Assembly (NCBI GenBank): GCA_021816935.1
Contig: JAKAWR010000005.1
Location: 74,256 to 138,255, forward strand
Origin: Actinomycetes bacterium
Lineage (GTDB): Bacteria; Actinomycetota; Acidimicrobiia; Acidimicrobiales; JAMCPL01
Reading direction: 5' to 3'
DNA length: 64,000 bases
The position numbers and the translations under genes were made by a program. Below, piece after piece: positions 44,733-53,900 of the stretch. The stretch's first letter is position 1; each line of letters begins with the position of its first letter. The notes under the pieces were generated by a model. The model ran no database searches and had not been told where the DNA came from. It was given only the letters and a program-made list of their open reading frames with translations.

Positions 44733-45743
44733 ATGGTTGGCGCGCTAGGCGTGAATATTCGGTTACCCGAGGTGCATCTGCCCTGGAATAGTGGGGGGGC
44801 TGGCCCGGACGGGGCCGGTAAGGTGCTCCAGTGGTCCGAGGTCGAGATGGAGGAGGGGGTTTACGAATACGCCCATGGCGGGAGCGGCCTGCCGGTGCTT
44901 TTCCTCCATGGTTGGGGTGTCAGCCCCAGAACCTATCGGGAGTCGCTGGCTGCTCTGGCCAGCGTGGGCTGCCGGGTCGTGGCACCGTTCATGCCCGGGC
45001 TGGGCAGGGCGCCGCGCCTGGCGTCGCGGGAACGTTCATTCGAGGCTTATGCTGATTGGGTCGTTCGTTTTCTAGATGCAGCCGGGTTCACCAGTCCTGT
45101 CGTGGCAACGGGCCACTCCTTCGGCGGCGGCGTGGCCATCCAGGTCGCCCATGATCGCAAAGACCTGGTCCGCTCGGCAATCCTCCTGAATCCGGTAGGC
45201 GGACCCGTAGGGTTCTCGATCGGCGGCCCGGTCCGGCCGATGGCAGGCAGGCACATTTGGGAATGGGGCGAGGAGCTCGGTGTCGACTTGTTGACAGGGT
45301 CGTCGATCTTCCGGGTGCTGCCCGCCGTGGCCGAAGGAGTACTGCCGAACCTTCTTCACGCCAACGTTCTCGAGGTGCTGAAGTTGGTGAACGTGGTGAG
45401 GAGGGCCGACCTCATGGCCGAGATGGGCGGTATAGGACGATCAGGTCCGCCCGTGACCGTCGTATGGTCCGACAGGGACCGGTTGGTGCCGCGAGCCGCC
45501 GTAACCGGTTTGGCTCACTCGGCCGGAGCGCCTCTCGTAGTGACCGAAGGGAGCCATACGTGGCTGATCGGGGATCCCGAGGGCTTTGCCGACCTCATGC
45601 TGAGGACGCTCGTCGCCCAGGGAATGGAGTCTGACCTCATCGGTGCCGGTATCGAGGGGACTGGAACCGATATGGGGGTAGTGCTACTTGCTGCCGTTGA
45701 GGACGCTTTCGGCGGCGAGGCGGATCTCGAAGCCGACGCCTGA
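44733..45743 (+). CDS. Alpha/beta hydrolase
   Basis: 336 aa from ATG 44733 (leaderless, see promoter). The alpha/beta-hydrolase fold is shown by the oxyanion motif 'VLFLHGWGVSPRTYRE', nucleophile elbow 'VVATGHSFGGGVAIQVAH' (catalytic Ser), acid 'VVWSDRDRLVP' (Asp) and 'VVTEGSHTWLIGDPE' (catalytic His). The substrate (ester, lactone, haloalkane or epoxide) is not readable. The first 40 residues and last 35 are outside the conserved fold. It is followed convergently by a degraded hydroxyacyl-CoA dehydrogenase on the other strand. Confidence 0.88.
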   Translation: MVGALGVNIRLPEVHLPWNSGGAGPDGAGKVLQWSEVEMEEGVYEYAHGGSGLPVLFLHGWGVSPRTYRESLAALASVGCRVVAPFMPGLGRAPRLASRERSFEAYADWVVRFLDAAGFTSPVVATGHSFGGGVAIQVAHDRKDLVRSAILLNPVGGPVGFSIGGPVRPMAGRHIWEWGEELGVDLLTGSSIFRVLPAVAEGVLPNLLHANVLEVLKLVNVVRRADLMAEMGGIGRSGPPVTVVWSDRDRLVPRAAVTGLAHSAGAPLVVTEGSHTWLIGDPEGFADLMLRTLVAQGMESDLIGAGIEGTGTDMGVVLLAAVEDAFGGEADLEADA

Positions 45744-46079
45744 GGTTCTTGCAAGCGGGATTCGCCGTAGTCGCAGAAGCCTGTGCCCGCTTTCCGGTCG
45801 AGGTGGCCGGCCGTAACGAGGCGTTCGAGGAGCGGCGGCAGTGCGAAAAGGTCCGGCCCTCCGTCTGGATCGCACGGGAAATCTCGACGAGGCCCATCAG
45901 TGGAACCGGATTGAAAAAGTGCGCTCCGGCTACGCGCTCGGGATGTGGCGTGCCGGCAGCGATATCGCTGACGGGAAGGGTCGAGGTATTCGTGAGGACG
46001 ATGGTATCCGGTCCGCAGTGATTGCAATGCCGGTTCTCATGGTGCCTGCACCGGCCACGCCAACCCGAATGCGTTTCAC
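45744..46079 (-). pseudogene. 3-hydroxyacyl-CoA dehydrogenase remnant, two internal deletions
   Basis: Three collinear pieces of a hydroxyacyl/hydroxybutyryl-CoA dehydrogenase lie on the minus strand in different frames. From GTG 46079, 'KRIRVGVAGAGTMRTGIAI' is the NAD-binding start. At about 46008-45865, 'TIVLTNTSTLPVSDIAAG' and 'RVAGAHFFNPVPLMGLVEIS' are the SNTSS and HFFNPVP motifs. At about 45853-45750, 'ALPPLLERLVTAGHLDRKAG' plus 'TGFCDYG' is the family's C-terminal end. About 70 residues are missing between pieces 1 and 2 and about 110 between 2 and 3, each with a frame change. An intact family member is about 280-290 aa; this locus is 336 bp. It once served beta-oxidation next to the thiolase and is now non-functional. 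Confidence 0.85.
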
Positions 46080-46124
46080 GGATTCCTCTCGATCCAACTA
46101 CTGTAGCGTCAGTGAGGAGGATAA

Positions 46125-47327
46125 TTGCGTGATGCAGTGATTTGCGAGCCGCTGCGGACGGCGGTCGGCCGCTTCGGCGGATCCCTCCGGGACGTGCCTG
46201 CTGGCGACCTCGCCTCGACGGTTGTGGCAGAACTCGTGGCACGTACCTCCATCGACCCGTCGCGTGTCGATGACGTTATCCTGGGTCAAGGCTACCCCAG
46301 CGCAGAGGCTCCCGCGATCGGGCGGGTTGCTGTCCTCGACGCGGGGCTCCCGGTCGAGGTCGCAGGCGCCCAGGTCGACAGGCGCTGCGGATCGGGGCTG
46401 CAGTCGGTAATCTACGCGGCGATGCAGGTCCAGACCGGAGTAAGCGAGGTGGTGATCGCAGGCGGCGCCGAAAGCATGAGCCAGGTGGAGCACTACGCCA
46501 CAGGGATTCGCTGGGGGGTTAGGGGAGGCGGGGTAATGCTTCACGACAGGCTGGCCCGGTCCCGTTCGACGGCGGGCGGCCGCAACCACCCGATCCCCGG
46601 GGGGATGATCGAGACCGCTGAGAACCTCCGAAGGCTCTACGGGATCCCGCGGGAGGCACAGGACCTGCTCGCGGTCGAATCGCACCGGCGGGCAGTCGCG
46701 GCACAGGAGGAGGGGCGTTTCGCCAGGGAGATCGTGCCCGTCACTGCCGGTGCCAAGGCTGCCGTCGTGGACCGTGACGAGCATCCGAGGGCGGATACGA
46801 CTATCGAGCAACTGGCCGCTCTGAGGCCCGTGATGATGAACGAGGATCCGGAAGCGACGGTGACCGCCGGCAATTCATCCGGCCAGAATGACGCGGCTGC
46901 AGCGTGCATCGTTACGTCCATGGACACCGCCCAAGAGCTTGGTCTCGCCCCGCTCGCGCGCCTGGTGTCGTGGGCCTCGGCCGGCGTGGCTCCCGAGACG
47001 ATGGGGCTCGGCCCGGTTGCCGCGACGGAACGTGCCCTCGGCCGGGCCGGGCTCAGCCTGTCCTCTATGGACCTGATCGAGCTGAACGAGGCTTTCGCAG
47101 TCCAGGTACTGACGGTGACCCGGGAGTGGGGCTTCGGCGAAGCCGATTTCGCCAGGTTGAACGTGAACGGGTCGGGAATTTCGCTTGGCCACCCGATCGG
47201 GGCAACGGGCGCACGCATCCTCGCTACGCTGCTCCGGGAGTTGGCAAGGCGGGAAGCCCGCTACGGCCTCGAGACGATGTGTATCGGCGGCGGCCAGGGG
47301 CTGGCAGCTGTGTTCGAGCGGGTCTGA
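46125..47327 (+). CDS. Acetyl-CoA acetyltransferase (thiolase)
   Basis: 400 aa, full length for the family. The start TTG 46125 is set by GAGGAGG five bases upstream. Catalytic residues are Cys88 ('DRRCGSGLQSV'), His356 ('GHPIGATGAR') and Cys386 ('METMCIGGGQG'-type motif, here 'TMCIGGGQG'); 'LIELNEAFAVQ' is the conserved NEAF loop. It cleaves 3-ketoacyl-CoA or condenses two acetyl-CoA. Its expected partner dehydrogenase (45744-46079) is a pseudogene on the opposite strand. Downstream are a CoA-transferase and an acyl-CoA dehydrogenase, interrupted by a small mobile element. Confidence 0.93.
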   Translation: MRDAVICEPLRTAVGRFGGSLRDVPAGDLASTVVAELVARTSIDPSRVDDVILGQGYPSAEAPAIGRVAVLDAGLPVEVAGAQVDRRCGSGLQSVIYAAMQVQTGVSEVVIAGGAESMSQVEHYATGIRWGVRGGGVMLHDRLARSRSTAGGRNHPIPGGMIETAENLRRLYGIPREAQDLLAVESHRRAVAAQEEGRFAREIVPVTAGAKAAVVDRDEHPRADTTIEQLAALRPVMMNEDPEATVTAGNSSGQNDAAAACIVTSMDTAQELGLAPLARLVSWASAGVAPETMGLGPVAATERALGRAGLSLSSMDLIELNEAFAVQVLTVTREWGFGEADFARLNVNGSGISLGHPIGATGARILATLLRELARREARYGLETMCIGGGQGLAAVFERV

Positions 47328-47365
47328 CGTGGCGAGCCGACCTGCGATGGCGACTGATGCTCTTA

Positions 47366-47525
47366 GGGCCCGTGTCATAATTAGTGGGATGATATCCGGC
47401 GAGTCAGGGGCGTCATCTGGCAAGGACGAGGACGCAGATGTACCAGGGAGTACATCGAGGACGAGGACACAGCCAGGGGCGTCATCTGGCCGTCGGGATC
47501 GCTCAATTAATTATGACACGGGCCC
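47366..47525. mobile_element. MITE-like element with 18-bp terminal inverted repeats
   Basis: Perfect terminal inverted repeats GGGCCCGTGTCATAATTA occur at 47366-47383 and, reversed, at 47508-47525. They are flanked by TTA on both sides (47363-47365, 47526-47528), a likely 3-bp target duplication. The 160-bp element encodes no transposase. It contains a 17-bp direct repeat CAGGGGCGTCATCTGGC (47405-47421, 47474-47490) and, almost exactly at its centre, a hairpin GATGTAC-N6-GTACATC (47437-47456). Ends of this style with a TNA duplication resemble some IS5-family groups (tentative). Confidence 0.8.
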
Positions 47526-48904
47526 TTAGTAGGCGGGAGGACGGGCCGCTGTCTCGCGTGCGGGTCGTCGACATATCGGGATCGTACGCCGGACCGACCG
47601 CCACGATGTACATGGGCGATCTGGGCGCTGACGTTATCAAGGTCGAGCGGCCGGGAAGTGGTGACGATACGAGACACTGGGGCCCGCCGTTCGTCCTCGG
47701 CGATCCGGGTGGCTGTGTAGCCGGCGGCTCAGCGAGTATGGGCGATGATGGGCCTGCAATCACTGCAGGCTCGTGTAGCCCCGCGAAAGGAGAATCTGCC
47801 TGGTTTCTCTCGGCAAACCGCAACAAGCGCAGCGTCTGCATTGACATATCGGCGCCGGAGGGCCGGGCCGTCCTGCTGCGGCTGCTTGGTCGCGCCGATG
47901 TATTCGTCGAGAACCTCAACCCGTCGAAGCTCGAACAGCTCCAGCTTGATCCGGGTACGCTGCGGACGCTGTACCCGGGTCTCGTCTACTGCGCTATCTC
48001 CGGGTTCGGCCTTACGGGGCCTGACAGCGATCTCCCGGGCTACGACATGATTGCGCAGGCGAGATCGGGCCTGATGAGCGTGACGGGTGCAGAGGGTGGC
48101 CCCCCCGAGCGCGTCAGCACGGCCCTGTCCGACGTCGTAGCCGGCATGGCGGCGGTAATGGCGGTGCTGGCGGCCCTGAGGCGAAGGGACAGGACGGGAG
48201 AGGGTGACCTCGTGGACATCTCGCTTCTCGAAGCCGATCTTGCCCTGATGGCGCCGAGGGTTGCAAGCTACCTCGCGGGTGAACCGGAGCCCCGGCCAAC
48301 GGGAGCGACAGATTCGGTTATAGCGGTCTACCAGCGTTTCGAGACAGCGGACCGCCCGATCGTGGTAGCCGCTGGCAACGACCGGCTGTGGGAGCGCCTT
48401 TGTGTCGCCGTGGGTCTGGAGGGGCTCGCATCGCGTCCGGATCTGGCGAGCAACGCCGGCCGGCGCGAGAAACGGCGCGAGATCGTGACCGCGCTTTCCG
48501 AGAGGTTCGCCGGCAAAGGCGCCTCGCAGTGGCTGGAGAGGCTGGAGGCAGCCGGAGTACCGAGCGCGCCCGTGCAGTCCCTGTCGGACGTCCTGTCCGA
48601 TCCCCAGGTGATCGCCAGGGGAGCGGTCGGCGAGCTCGAACTTCCGGGTGGGGGGACTTTCGGGGCGGTCATGCAACCGTGGCGAGTGGGTATCGACCGC
48701 GCCGGTGCAGCGCATGCTGGCCCGCCGGCTCTCGGCGCGCACGGTGAGGCGGTACTGGAGGAGCATGGCTTCTCAGCACGGGAGATTGCCGCCCTTGCCG
48801 GATCGGGGGCGGTCTGGATTCCCGGCACCGTCGTTGCCGGGGGGGACGCCGGCGATGAGGCAGGCCGGGCCGGACCGGAGGACGGGGAACAGCTGCCATC
48901 ATGA
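47513..48904 (+). CDS. CaiB/BaiF family III CoA-transferase
   Basis: 463 aa from ATG 47513, which lies inside the right inverted repeat of the MITE-like element. GTG 47558, immediately before the conserved 'RVVDISGSYAGPTATMYMGD', may be the original start. Family III CoA-transferase features: 'LGADVIKVERPGSGDDTR', 'NRNKRSVCIDISAPEGR', 'VFVENLNPSKL' and the catalytic Asp178 in 'GYDMIAQARSGLMSVTG'. It transfers CoA between acyl donors and carboxylic acids. An insertion of about 30 residues ('GGCVAGGSASMGDDGPAI') after the PFVLG region is not typical. The stop overlaps the next start by 4 bp (ATGA). Confidence 0.85.
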   Translation: MTRALSRREDGPLSRVRVVDISGSYAGPTATMYMGDLGADVIKVERPGSGDDTRHWGPPFVLGDPGGCVAGGSASMGDDGPAITAGSCSPAKGESAWFLSANRNKRSVCIDISAPEGRAVLLRLLGRADVFVENLNPSKLEQLQLDPGTLRTLYPGLVYCAISGFGLTGPDSDLPGYDMIAQARSGLMSVTGAEGGPPERVSTALSDVVAGMAAVMAVLAALRRRDRTGEGDLVDISLLEADLALMAPRVASYLAGEPEPRPTGATDSVIAVYQRFETADRPIVVAAGNDRLWERLCVAVGLEGLASRPDLASNAGRREKRREIVTALSERFAGKGASQWLERLEAAGVPSAPVQSLSDVLSDPQVIARGAVGELELPGGGTFGAVMQPWRVGIDRAGAAHAGPPALGAHGEAVLEEHGFSAREIAALAGSGAVWIPGTVVAGGDAGDEAGRAGPEDGEQLPS

Positions 48905-50151
48905 CGGAGAGAATGAGCGAGATCCGCCTGGTGCCTGGCGAGCTCGCGTTACTGGAGCGGGTTACCGAGGTGGTTCGCACGGAAGTGGCTCCGAGGGCGG
49001 GGCAGGTGGACGGCGGGGAGTTCCCGGAGGCCGGCTACCAGGCGCTTGCCCGGGCCGGGTTGGCGGGACTGCTCATCCCGCCGGAGCACGGCGGCACCGG
49101 TAGTTCTACGATGCTTTACGTGGCTGCCATGGAGGAGATCGCGGCCGCCTGCGGGTCAACGTCGACCGTCTATATGACCCAGATGCACTGTGCCTATCCC
49201 ATCGAGATCGCCGGGAGCCCGGAGCAAAAGGAGCGTTTCGTTCCAGGGCTGTGCTCCGGGGAGCTCTATGGCTCGCTTGCCATTACAGAGAGCGAGGCGG
49301 GATCCGACGTGGCGGCCATGCGGACGGTGGCCCGTGAGGCCGGCGGGGATTATGTCATCGACGGCGCGAAGACTTTCATCACGACCGGCGACAGGGCCGA
49401 CGTTATCGTTCTGTTCGCAGCGGTCGATCCGCCCGGAGGGAGAAAGGGTATTACCGCATTCCTGATAGAGAAGGGGATGGGCGGGTTTATCACGGGTAGG
49501 GTGATCGAGAAAATGGGTATGCGCGGGTCTTCCACTGCGGAGCTGTTCCTCGACGGCTGCCGCGTGCCGGCAACGGCCAGGCTCGGGGGCGTGGGTGAGG
49601 GCTTCGAGTTGTCGATGCGATCGGTGGTGAAGTCCCGGCTCAGCGCTGCCGCTCAGGGCGTGGGCTTTGCGCGGGCGGCCTTCGAGCAGGCCCTGGGTTG
49701 GGCTGCATTAGAGGGCAGGCTCGGAACGGGAGCCACCTCGCCCCCATTCGATGACCAGGCGATCGCATTCGAGCTCGCAGGCATGAGGGCTCGGGTGGCT
49801 GCATCCCGGGAGTTGTTGTGGAGTGTTGCCGCGCTGGTCGATTCGAGCGGCCGCGACCGCGCCGCTCCGGATACTATCGCCGAAGTGTCGCTTGCCAAGA
49901 CGTACTGCACGGACTGCGGCATGGAGGTGGCGGACGATGCGATGGTGCTTGCCGGCAGCGACGCGAGCGCGGCCCGGGCGGGACTGGAGCGCATCTGGCG
50001 GGATGCAAAGGGCACCCAGATCTACGACGGTACCAACCAGATCCAGAGGCTCCTCGTCGCCCGGGATCTGCAGAGGGCCGCGATTAGAGAAAAGGCGGAG
50101 AGGGCAGCGAGGGCCGAGACGGTTGCCGGTCGCAACCTCGTAGGATTGTGA
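48901..50151 (+). CDS. Acyl-CoA dehydrogenase with Asp at the catalytic-base site
   Basis: 416 aa, starting at ATG 48901 and coupled by ATGA to the CoA-transferase. Acyl-CoA dehydrogenase signatures are 'LAITESEAGSDVAAMRT' (FAD/substrate), 'GAKTFITTGDRADVIVLFAA', 'FELSMRSVVKSRLSAAAQGV' and the C-terminal helix 'GTQIYDGTNQIQRLLVARDL'. In most short/medium-chain enzymes the last motif is YEGT and that Glu is the base that abstracts the alpha proton; here it is Asp376. Asp can be functional in specialised members (for example some alicyclic-CoA dehydrogenases) or may lower activity. It oxidises an acyl-CoA to enoyl-CoA, passing electrons to ETF; the substrate is unknown. Confidence 0.92.
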   Translation: MTERMSEIRLVPGELALLERVTEVVRTEVAPRAGQVDGGEFPEAGYQALARAGLAGLLIPPEHGGTGSSTMLYVAAMEEIAAACGSTSTVYMTQMHCAYPIEIAGSPEQKERFVPGLCSGELYGSLAITESEAGSDVAAMRTVAREAGGDYVIDGAKTFITTGDRADVIVLFAAVDPPGGRKGITAFLIEKGMGGFITGRVIEKMGMRGSSTAELFLDGCRVPATARLGGVGEGFELSMRSVVKSRLSAAAQGVGFARAAFEQALGWAALEGRLGTGATSPPFDDQAIAFELAGMRARVAASRELLWSVAALVDSSGRDRAAPDTIAEVSLAKTYCTDCGMEVADDAMVLAGSDASAARAGLERIWRDAKGTQIYDGTNQIQRLLVARDLQRAAIREKAERAARAETVAGRNLVGL

Positions 50152-50158
50152 GTCATGA

Positions 50159-50479
50159 GCGCTGACCCTCGAGGAGTTCTTGCGGGGCGGGCGGGGCAGG
50201 TGGACGGCGGCGGTCGGGCTCACGAGGGCGCTCGCGGTCGAGTTCGCACCCGTAGGCGTACAGGTCAACGCCGTGGCGCCCGGCTACTTCACGAGCGACA
50301 TGAACGTGACGCTGCGGGCTGACGATGTTCTGTACGCCAAGGTGCTTCGCCAGATACCGGCACGGAGGTTCGGCTCTCCCGAGGAGCTCGGTTCCCTCAT
50401 GGTGTATCTCGTATCTGCCGCCTCCGACTTCATGACTGGCGAGACCATCGTGGTCGACGGCGGTCAGTCTGCCCACTGA
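50159..50479 (+). pseudogene. Truncated short-chain dehydrogenase (FabG-like) remnant
   Basis: The frame opens right after a TGA at 50156 and reads 'ALTLEEF', a typical mid-SDR helix. It then jumps to 'TAAVGLTRALAVEFAPVGVQ', 'VNAVAPGYFTSDMN' and the C-terminal 'FMTGETIVVDGGQSAH'. The NAD-binding TGxxxGxG half and the catalytic Ser and Tyr-x3-Lys are absent, so about 150 of 250 residues are missing. No ribosome binding site or good start codon (only TTG 50180) is present. It lies 7 bp after the acyl-CoA dehydrogenase and was probably the last gene of that operon. Confidence 0.8.
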
Positions 50480-50951
50480 TGGGAGAATTCGGGATCTTTC
50501 CTGGTCACGGAGAGTCCGTTCCGGCGGGTTCCGGGTTGCTGACCTGGGGATCGCCGGCGCGCCCGGCCTCGGGGCGGTCGCCTGTCGGCAGGCGGCGGTA
50601 CGGTGGCTCACTTCGGGTTGCGAAGGCGCTCGATACGCAATAACGTTGCAAGAGAGAGCTTCACTCGAACCAAAGCTCAAGACCACGAGAGATGGCCAAG
50701 AGGGCCAGTGGATAGGGAGGTTGGATCAGGGAGTCGTTCATACAGGGGTGAGATGGTCCGTTGGACCGTCGAAGGAAGAACAGCGGCGCAGCCACGAACA
50801 GTACCAGTCCGGCAAACCGTTGCGTGGAAGGAATGGCGAAGCACGAACTCGCCGGGGATCCTTGTCCGCTGAGGCTCTCTACAGCGTGATGACTCCGGGT
50901 GATGAGCGAACCGCCCGTGGGCTTCGCGCCCGGAGCCGAAAGAGGATTCCC
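50480..50951. other. Intergenic/leader region before the NHL-repeat gene
   Basis: It contains the promoter-like pair at 50618-50646 and then a purine-rich leader of about 300 nt. The NHL frame is open through much of it, but there is no family-like protein before position 50889. Nothing else recognised. Confidence 0.45.
50618..50646 (+). promoter_or_regulatory. Possible promoter of the NHL-repeat gene
   Basis: TTGCGA (50618-50623), a 17-bp spacer, TAACGT (50641-50646). Moderate match to the sigma-70 consensus, and the only candidate found between the SDR remnant and the NHL gene. Confidence 0.4.
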
Positions 50952-53900
50952 GTGGATAGATTGCTTTACTACTTGAAGCCTGCAGCAGGCCCGGCGCGCC
51001 CGAGCAAAGCGGTCGCGATGGCGAGCCGCCGCCCTGTGGAAAACGCCGGAGAGGTAGGATCTGGTACGCTCGCCCGGGCCACGACTCTGGGGTTCGTGCA
51101 TTCCCGGAGGTGGCTTGCCGGCGCGGCCACAACGCTCGTTCGCTCTATGACGCTCATGGCACTTGCCGTGGTCCCGCTTCTTGTAACGGGGGCAGCCCCC
51201 GCCCCTGTCTCCACTTCCTCTTCAGGTGTCGCTCTTCCAGCCCATCTACAGGACACCGGCGTCTCCGCCGGCACGATCTCCACCCTTGCCGGCGCACCTC
51301 TGTCGGGCAAGGCCGCAGCCGGGACCGCTATTGCGGGCCCGGCCATGGCGGCCACTCCTCCTGGCATATCGCCACCCGAGATGTTTGTTACCGACGCCTC
51401 CTACGGTGTGGTCTACGAGGTGAACCCGATCGCGACTGTTGCGCTGCCTGCCGGGACTGCATCGATCTTTGCGGCGGGCGGTGCGAACCCGGCGAGCTGT
51501 GCAGGGTCTGTCGATGCCGTGGGTGACGGCTGTACCGCGATCTCTGCGCAGCTCGACGACCCGCGAGGGGTCGCAGTGGACGCAAGCGGCGACGTGTTTA
51601 TCGCAGATCAGGCCGGCCAGCGCATCCGGATGGTAGCTGCGACCAACTGCGTCTCAGCGTGTCCATACGGGTTGGCCTCGACAACGGCGGGCGACATCTA
51701 CACGGTGGCAGGCAACGGAACGCCGGGTTATTCCGGAGACGGAGGCCCAGCTGGCCCTGCGCAGCTGGACAATCCTTCGGGCGTGGCAGTCGATGCAAGC
51801 GGCAACCTGCTGATCGCTGACACGGCGAACAACCGTATCCGCATGGTGGCGGCCGCGAGCTGCGCATCGAAGTGCCCCTACGGGCTTTCCGCAACCGTCG
51901 GAGGCTCCATCTACACTGTCGCAGGCGGCGGTACCGGGGGCTTGGGAGACGCCGGCCCGGCTGTGGACGGCAAGCTCAACCAGCCGGAGGCCGTCTCTGC
52001 CGACGCAGGTGGCAACCTGCTGATTGCCGACACGAATGACCACCGAATTCGTATGATTGCAGTCGCGGACTGCACCTCGTCCTGTCCATACGGGTTGGCC
52101 TCGACAACAGCGGGAGACATCTACACCGTCGCAGGTGACGGGACGAGGGGCTATTCCGGAGATGGCGGACCGGCCGGCTCCGCCGAGCTCAATGGTCCGG
52201 CGGGGGTCGCCCTGGACGCAGGCGGCAACCTGATGGTCGCCGACACCGGGAACAACCGCATCCGCCTGGTGGCAGCCGCAAGCTGCTCTTCGGCCTGTCC
52301 CTATGGCCTAACCTCGACAACGGCGGGCGATATCTACACCGTTGCCGGTGACGGAACGCCGGGTTATTCCGGAGACGGAGGCCCGGCACGTTCCGCTACG
52401 CTTGCCAACCCCCACGTCGCGGGTGGCGATGCGTTGGGCGATCTTCTCGTTGCCGACACCAATGGCAACCGCATCCGCCTGGTGGCAGCCGCAAGTTGTT
52501 CCTCAGCGTGTCCATACGGGTTGGCCTCGACAACGGCGGGCGACATCTACACCGTTGCCGGTGACGGAACGCCGGGTTATTCCGGAGACGGCGGACCGGC
52601 CGGCTCCGCAGAGCTCAGCGCGCCTTACGCCGTAGCGGCTGCAACAAGTGGAAACCAATTTGTCGCTGACGCCAACCGCATCCGCCTGGTGGCAGCCGCA
52701 AGTTGTTCCTCAGCGTGTCCATACGGGTTGGCCTCGACAACGGCGGGCGACATCTACACCGTTGCCGGCAACGGAACGCCGGGTTATTCCGGAGACGGAG
52801 GCCCCGCCCGTTTGGCGGAACTGGACAACCCTACGAGTGTCGCTGTCGATGCTGCCGGCAACCTGCTCATAGCTGACCAGGGCAACCAGCGTATCCGCCT
52901 GATTGCGGTCACGACTTGCGTCTCAGCGTGTCCATACGGGTTGGCCTCGACAACAGCGGGCGACATCTACACCGTTGCCGGCAACGGAACGCCGGGTTAT
53001 TCCGGAGACGGAGGCCCGGCACGTTCCGCTGCGCTTGCCAACCCCCAGGGTGTAGCGGTCGACGCAAGCGGCAACCTGCTCATAGCCGATACCGGAAACC
53101 AGCGTACCCGTCTGGTGGCAGGCAAGGTCTGCATGTCCGGCTGCCCCTATGGCCTCACCTCGACAACCGTGGGCGACATCTACACGGTGACAGGCAACGG
53201 AACGCCGGGTTATTCCGGAGACGGAGGCCCTGCGGGCTCAGCGGCGATTGCTTGGCCCGATGCGGTGAGTGTTGATCCCGACGGCGACCTCCTGGTCGTG
53301 GACAGCGGCAACAACCGTATCCGCCTCGTTGCGGCGACCAGCTGCCCTTCGGGCTGTCCCTACGGGCTTGCTTCCACAACCGCGGGCGACATCTACACGG
53401 TTGCAGGCGGTGGTACCGGGGGCTTGGGAGACGGTGGTCCGGCTGTTTCCGGCGAACTCAACCAGCCGCAGGACGTCTCCACGGACGTGTTCGGTGACAT
53501 CCTGATTGCCGACTGGGGCAACAACCGTATCCGCCTCGTTGCGGCGACCAGCTGCCCTTCGGGCTGTCCCTACGGGCTTGCTTCCACAACCGCGGGCGAC
53601 ATCTACACGGTGGCAGGCGACGGTACGCAGGGATATTCCGGAGACGGAGGCGCGGCCACTTCGGCAGAGCTCAGCTATCCCCAGGGTGTCGTGGTCACCG
53701 CCGCCGGAGATCTGCTGATCGCCGACTTTGGTAACAAGCGGGTACGGCAGGTCACGGGTAGCGGTCTTGTGAGCAGCGGTTCTTCGTACACATCACTGAA
53801 CCCTTTCAGGATAGTGGACACGAGGTGTGCCATATTGAGCCCGCCAGCGTACTGTTCCGGCGAGAACCTACCGGCAAAGAACGCGGCCCTGAGCGCCATT

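Noticed and set aside
47366-47525. Inverted repeats as a transcription terminator of thiolase
   Set aside because: The arms are 124 bases apart with TTA flanks, an internal direct repeat and a central hairpin, which fits a small mobile element better.
51505-53760. CRISPR-like regular repeats
   Set aside because: The 207-213 bp period is in-frame coding NHL repeats. There are no short repeats with unique spacers and no cas genes.
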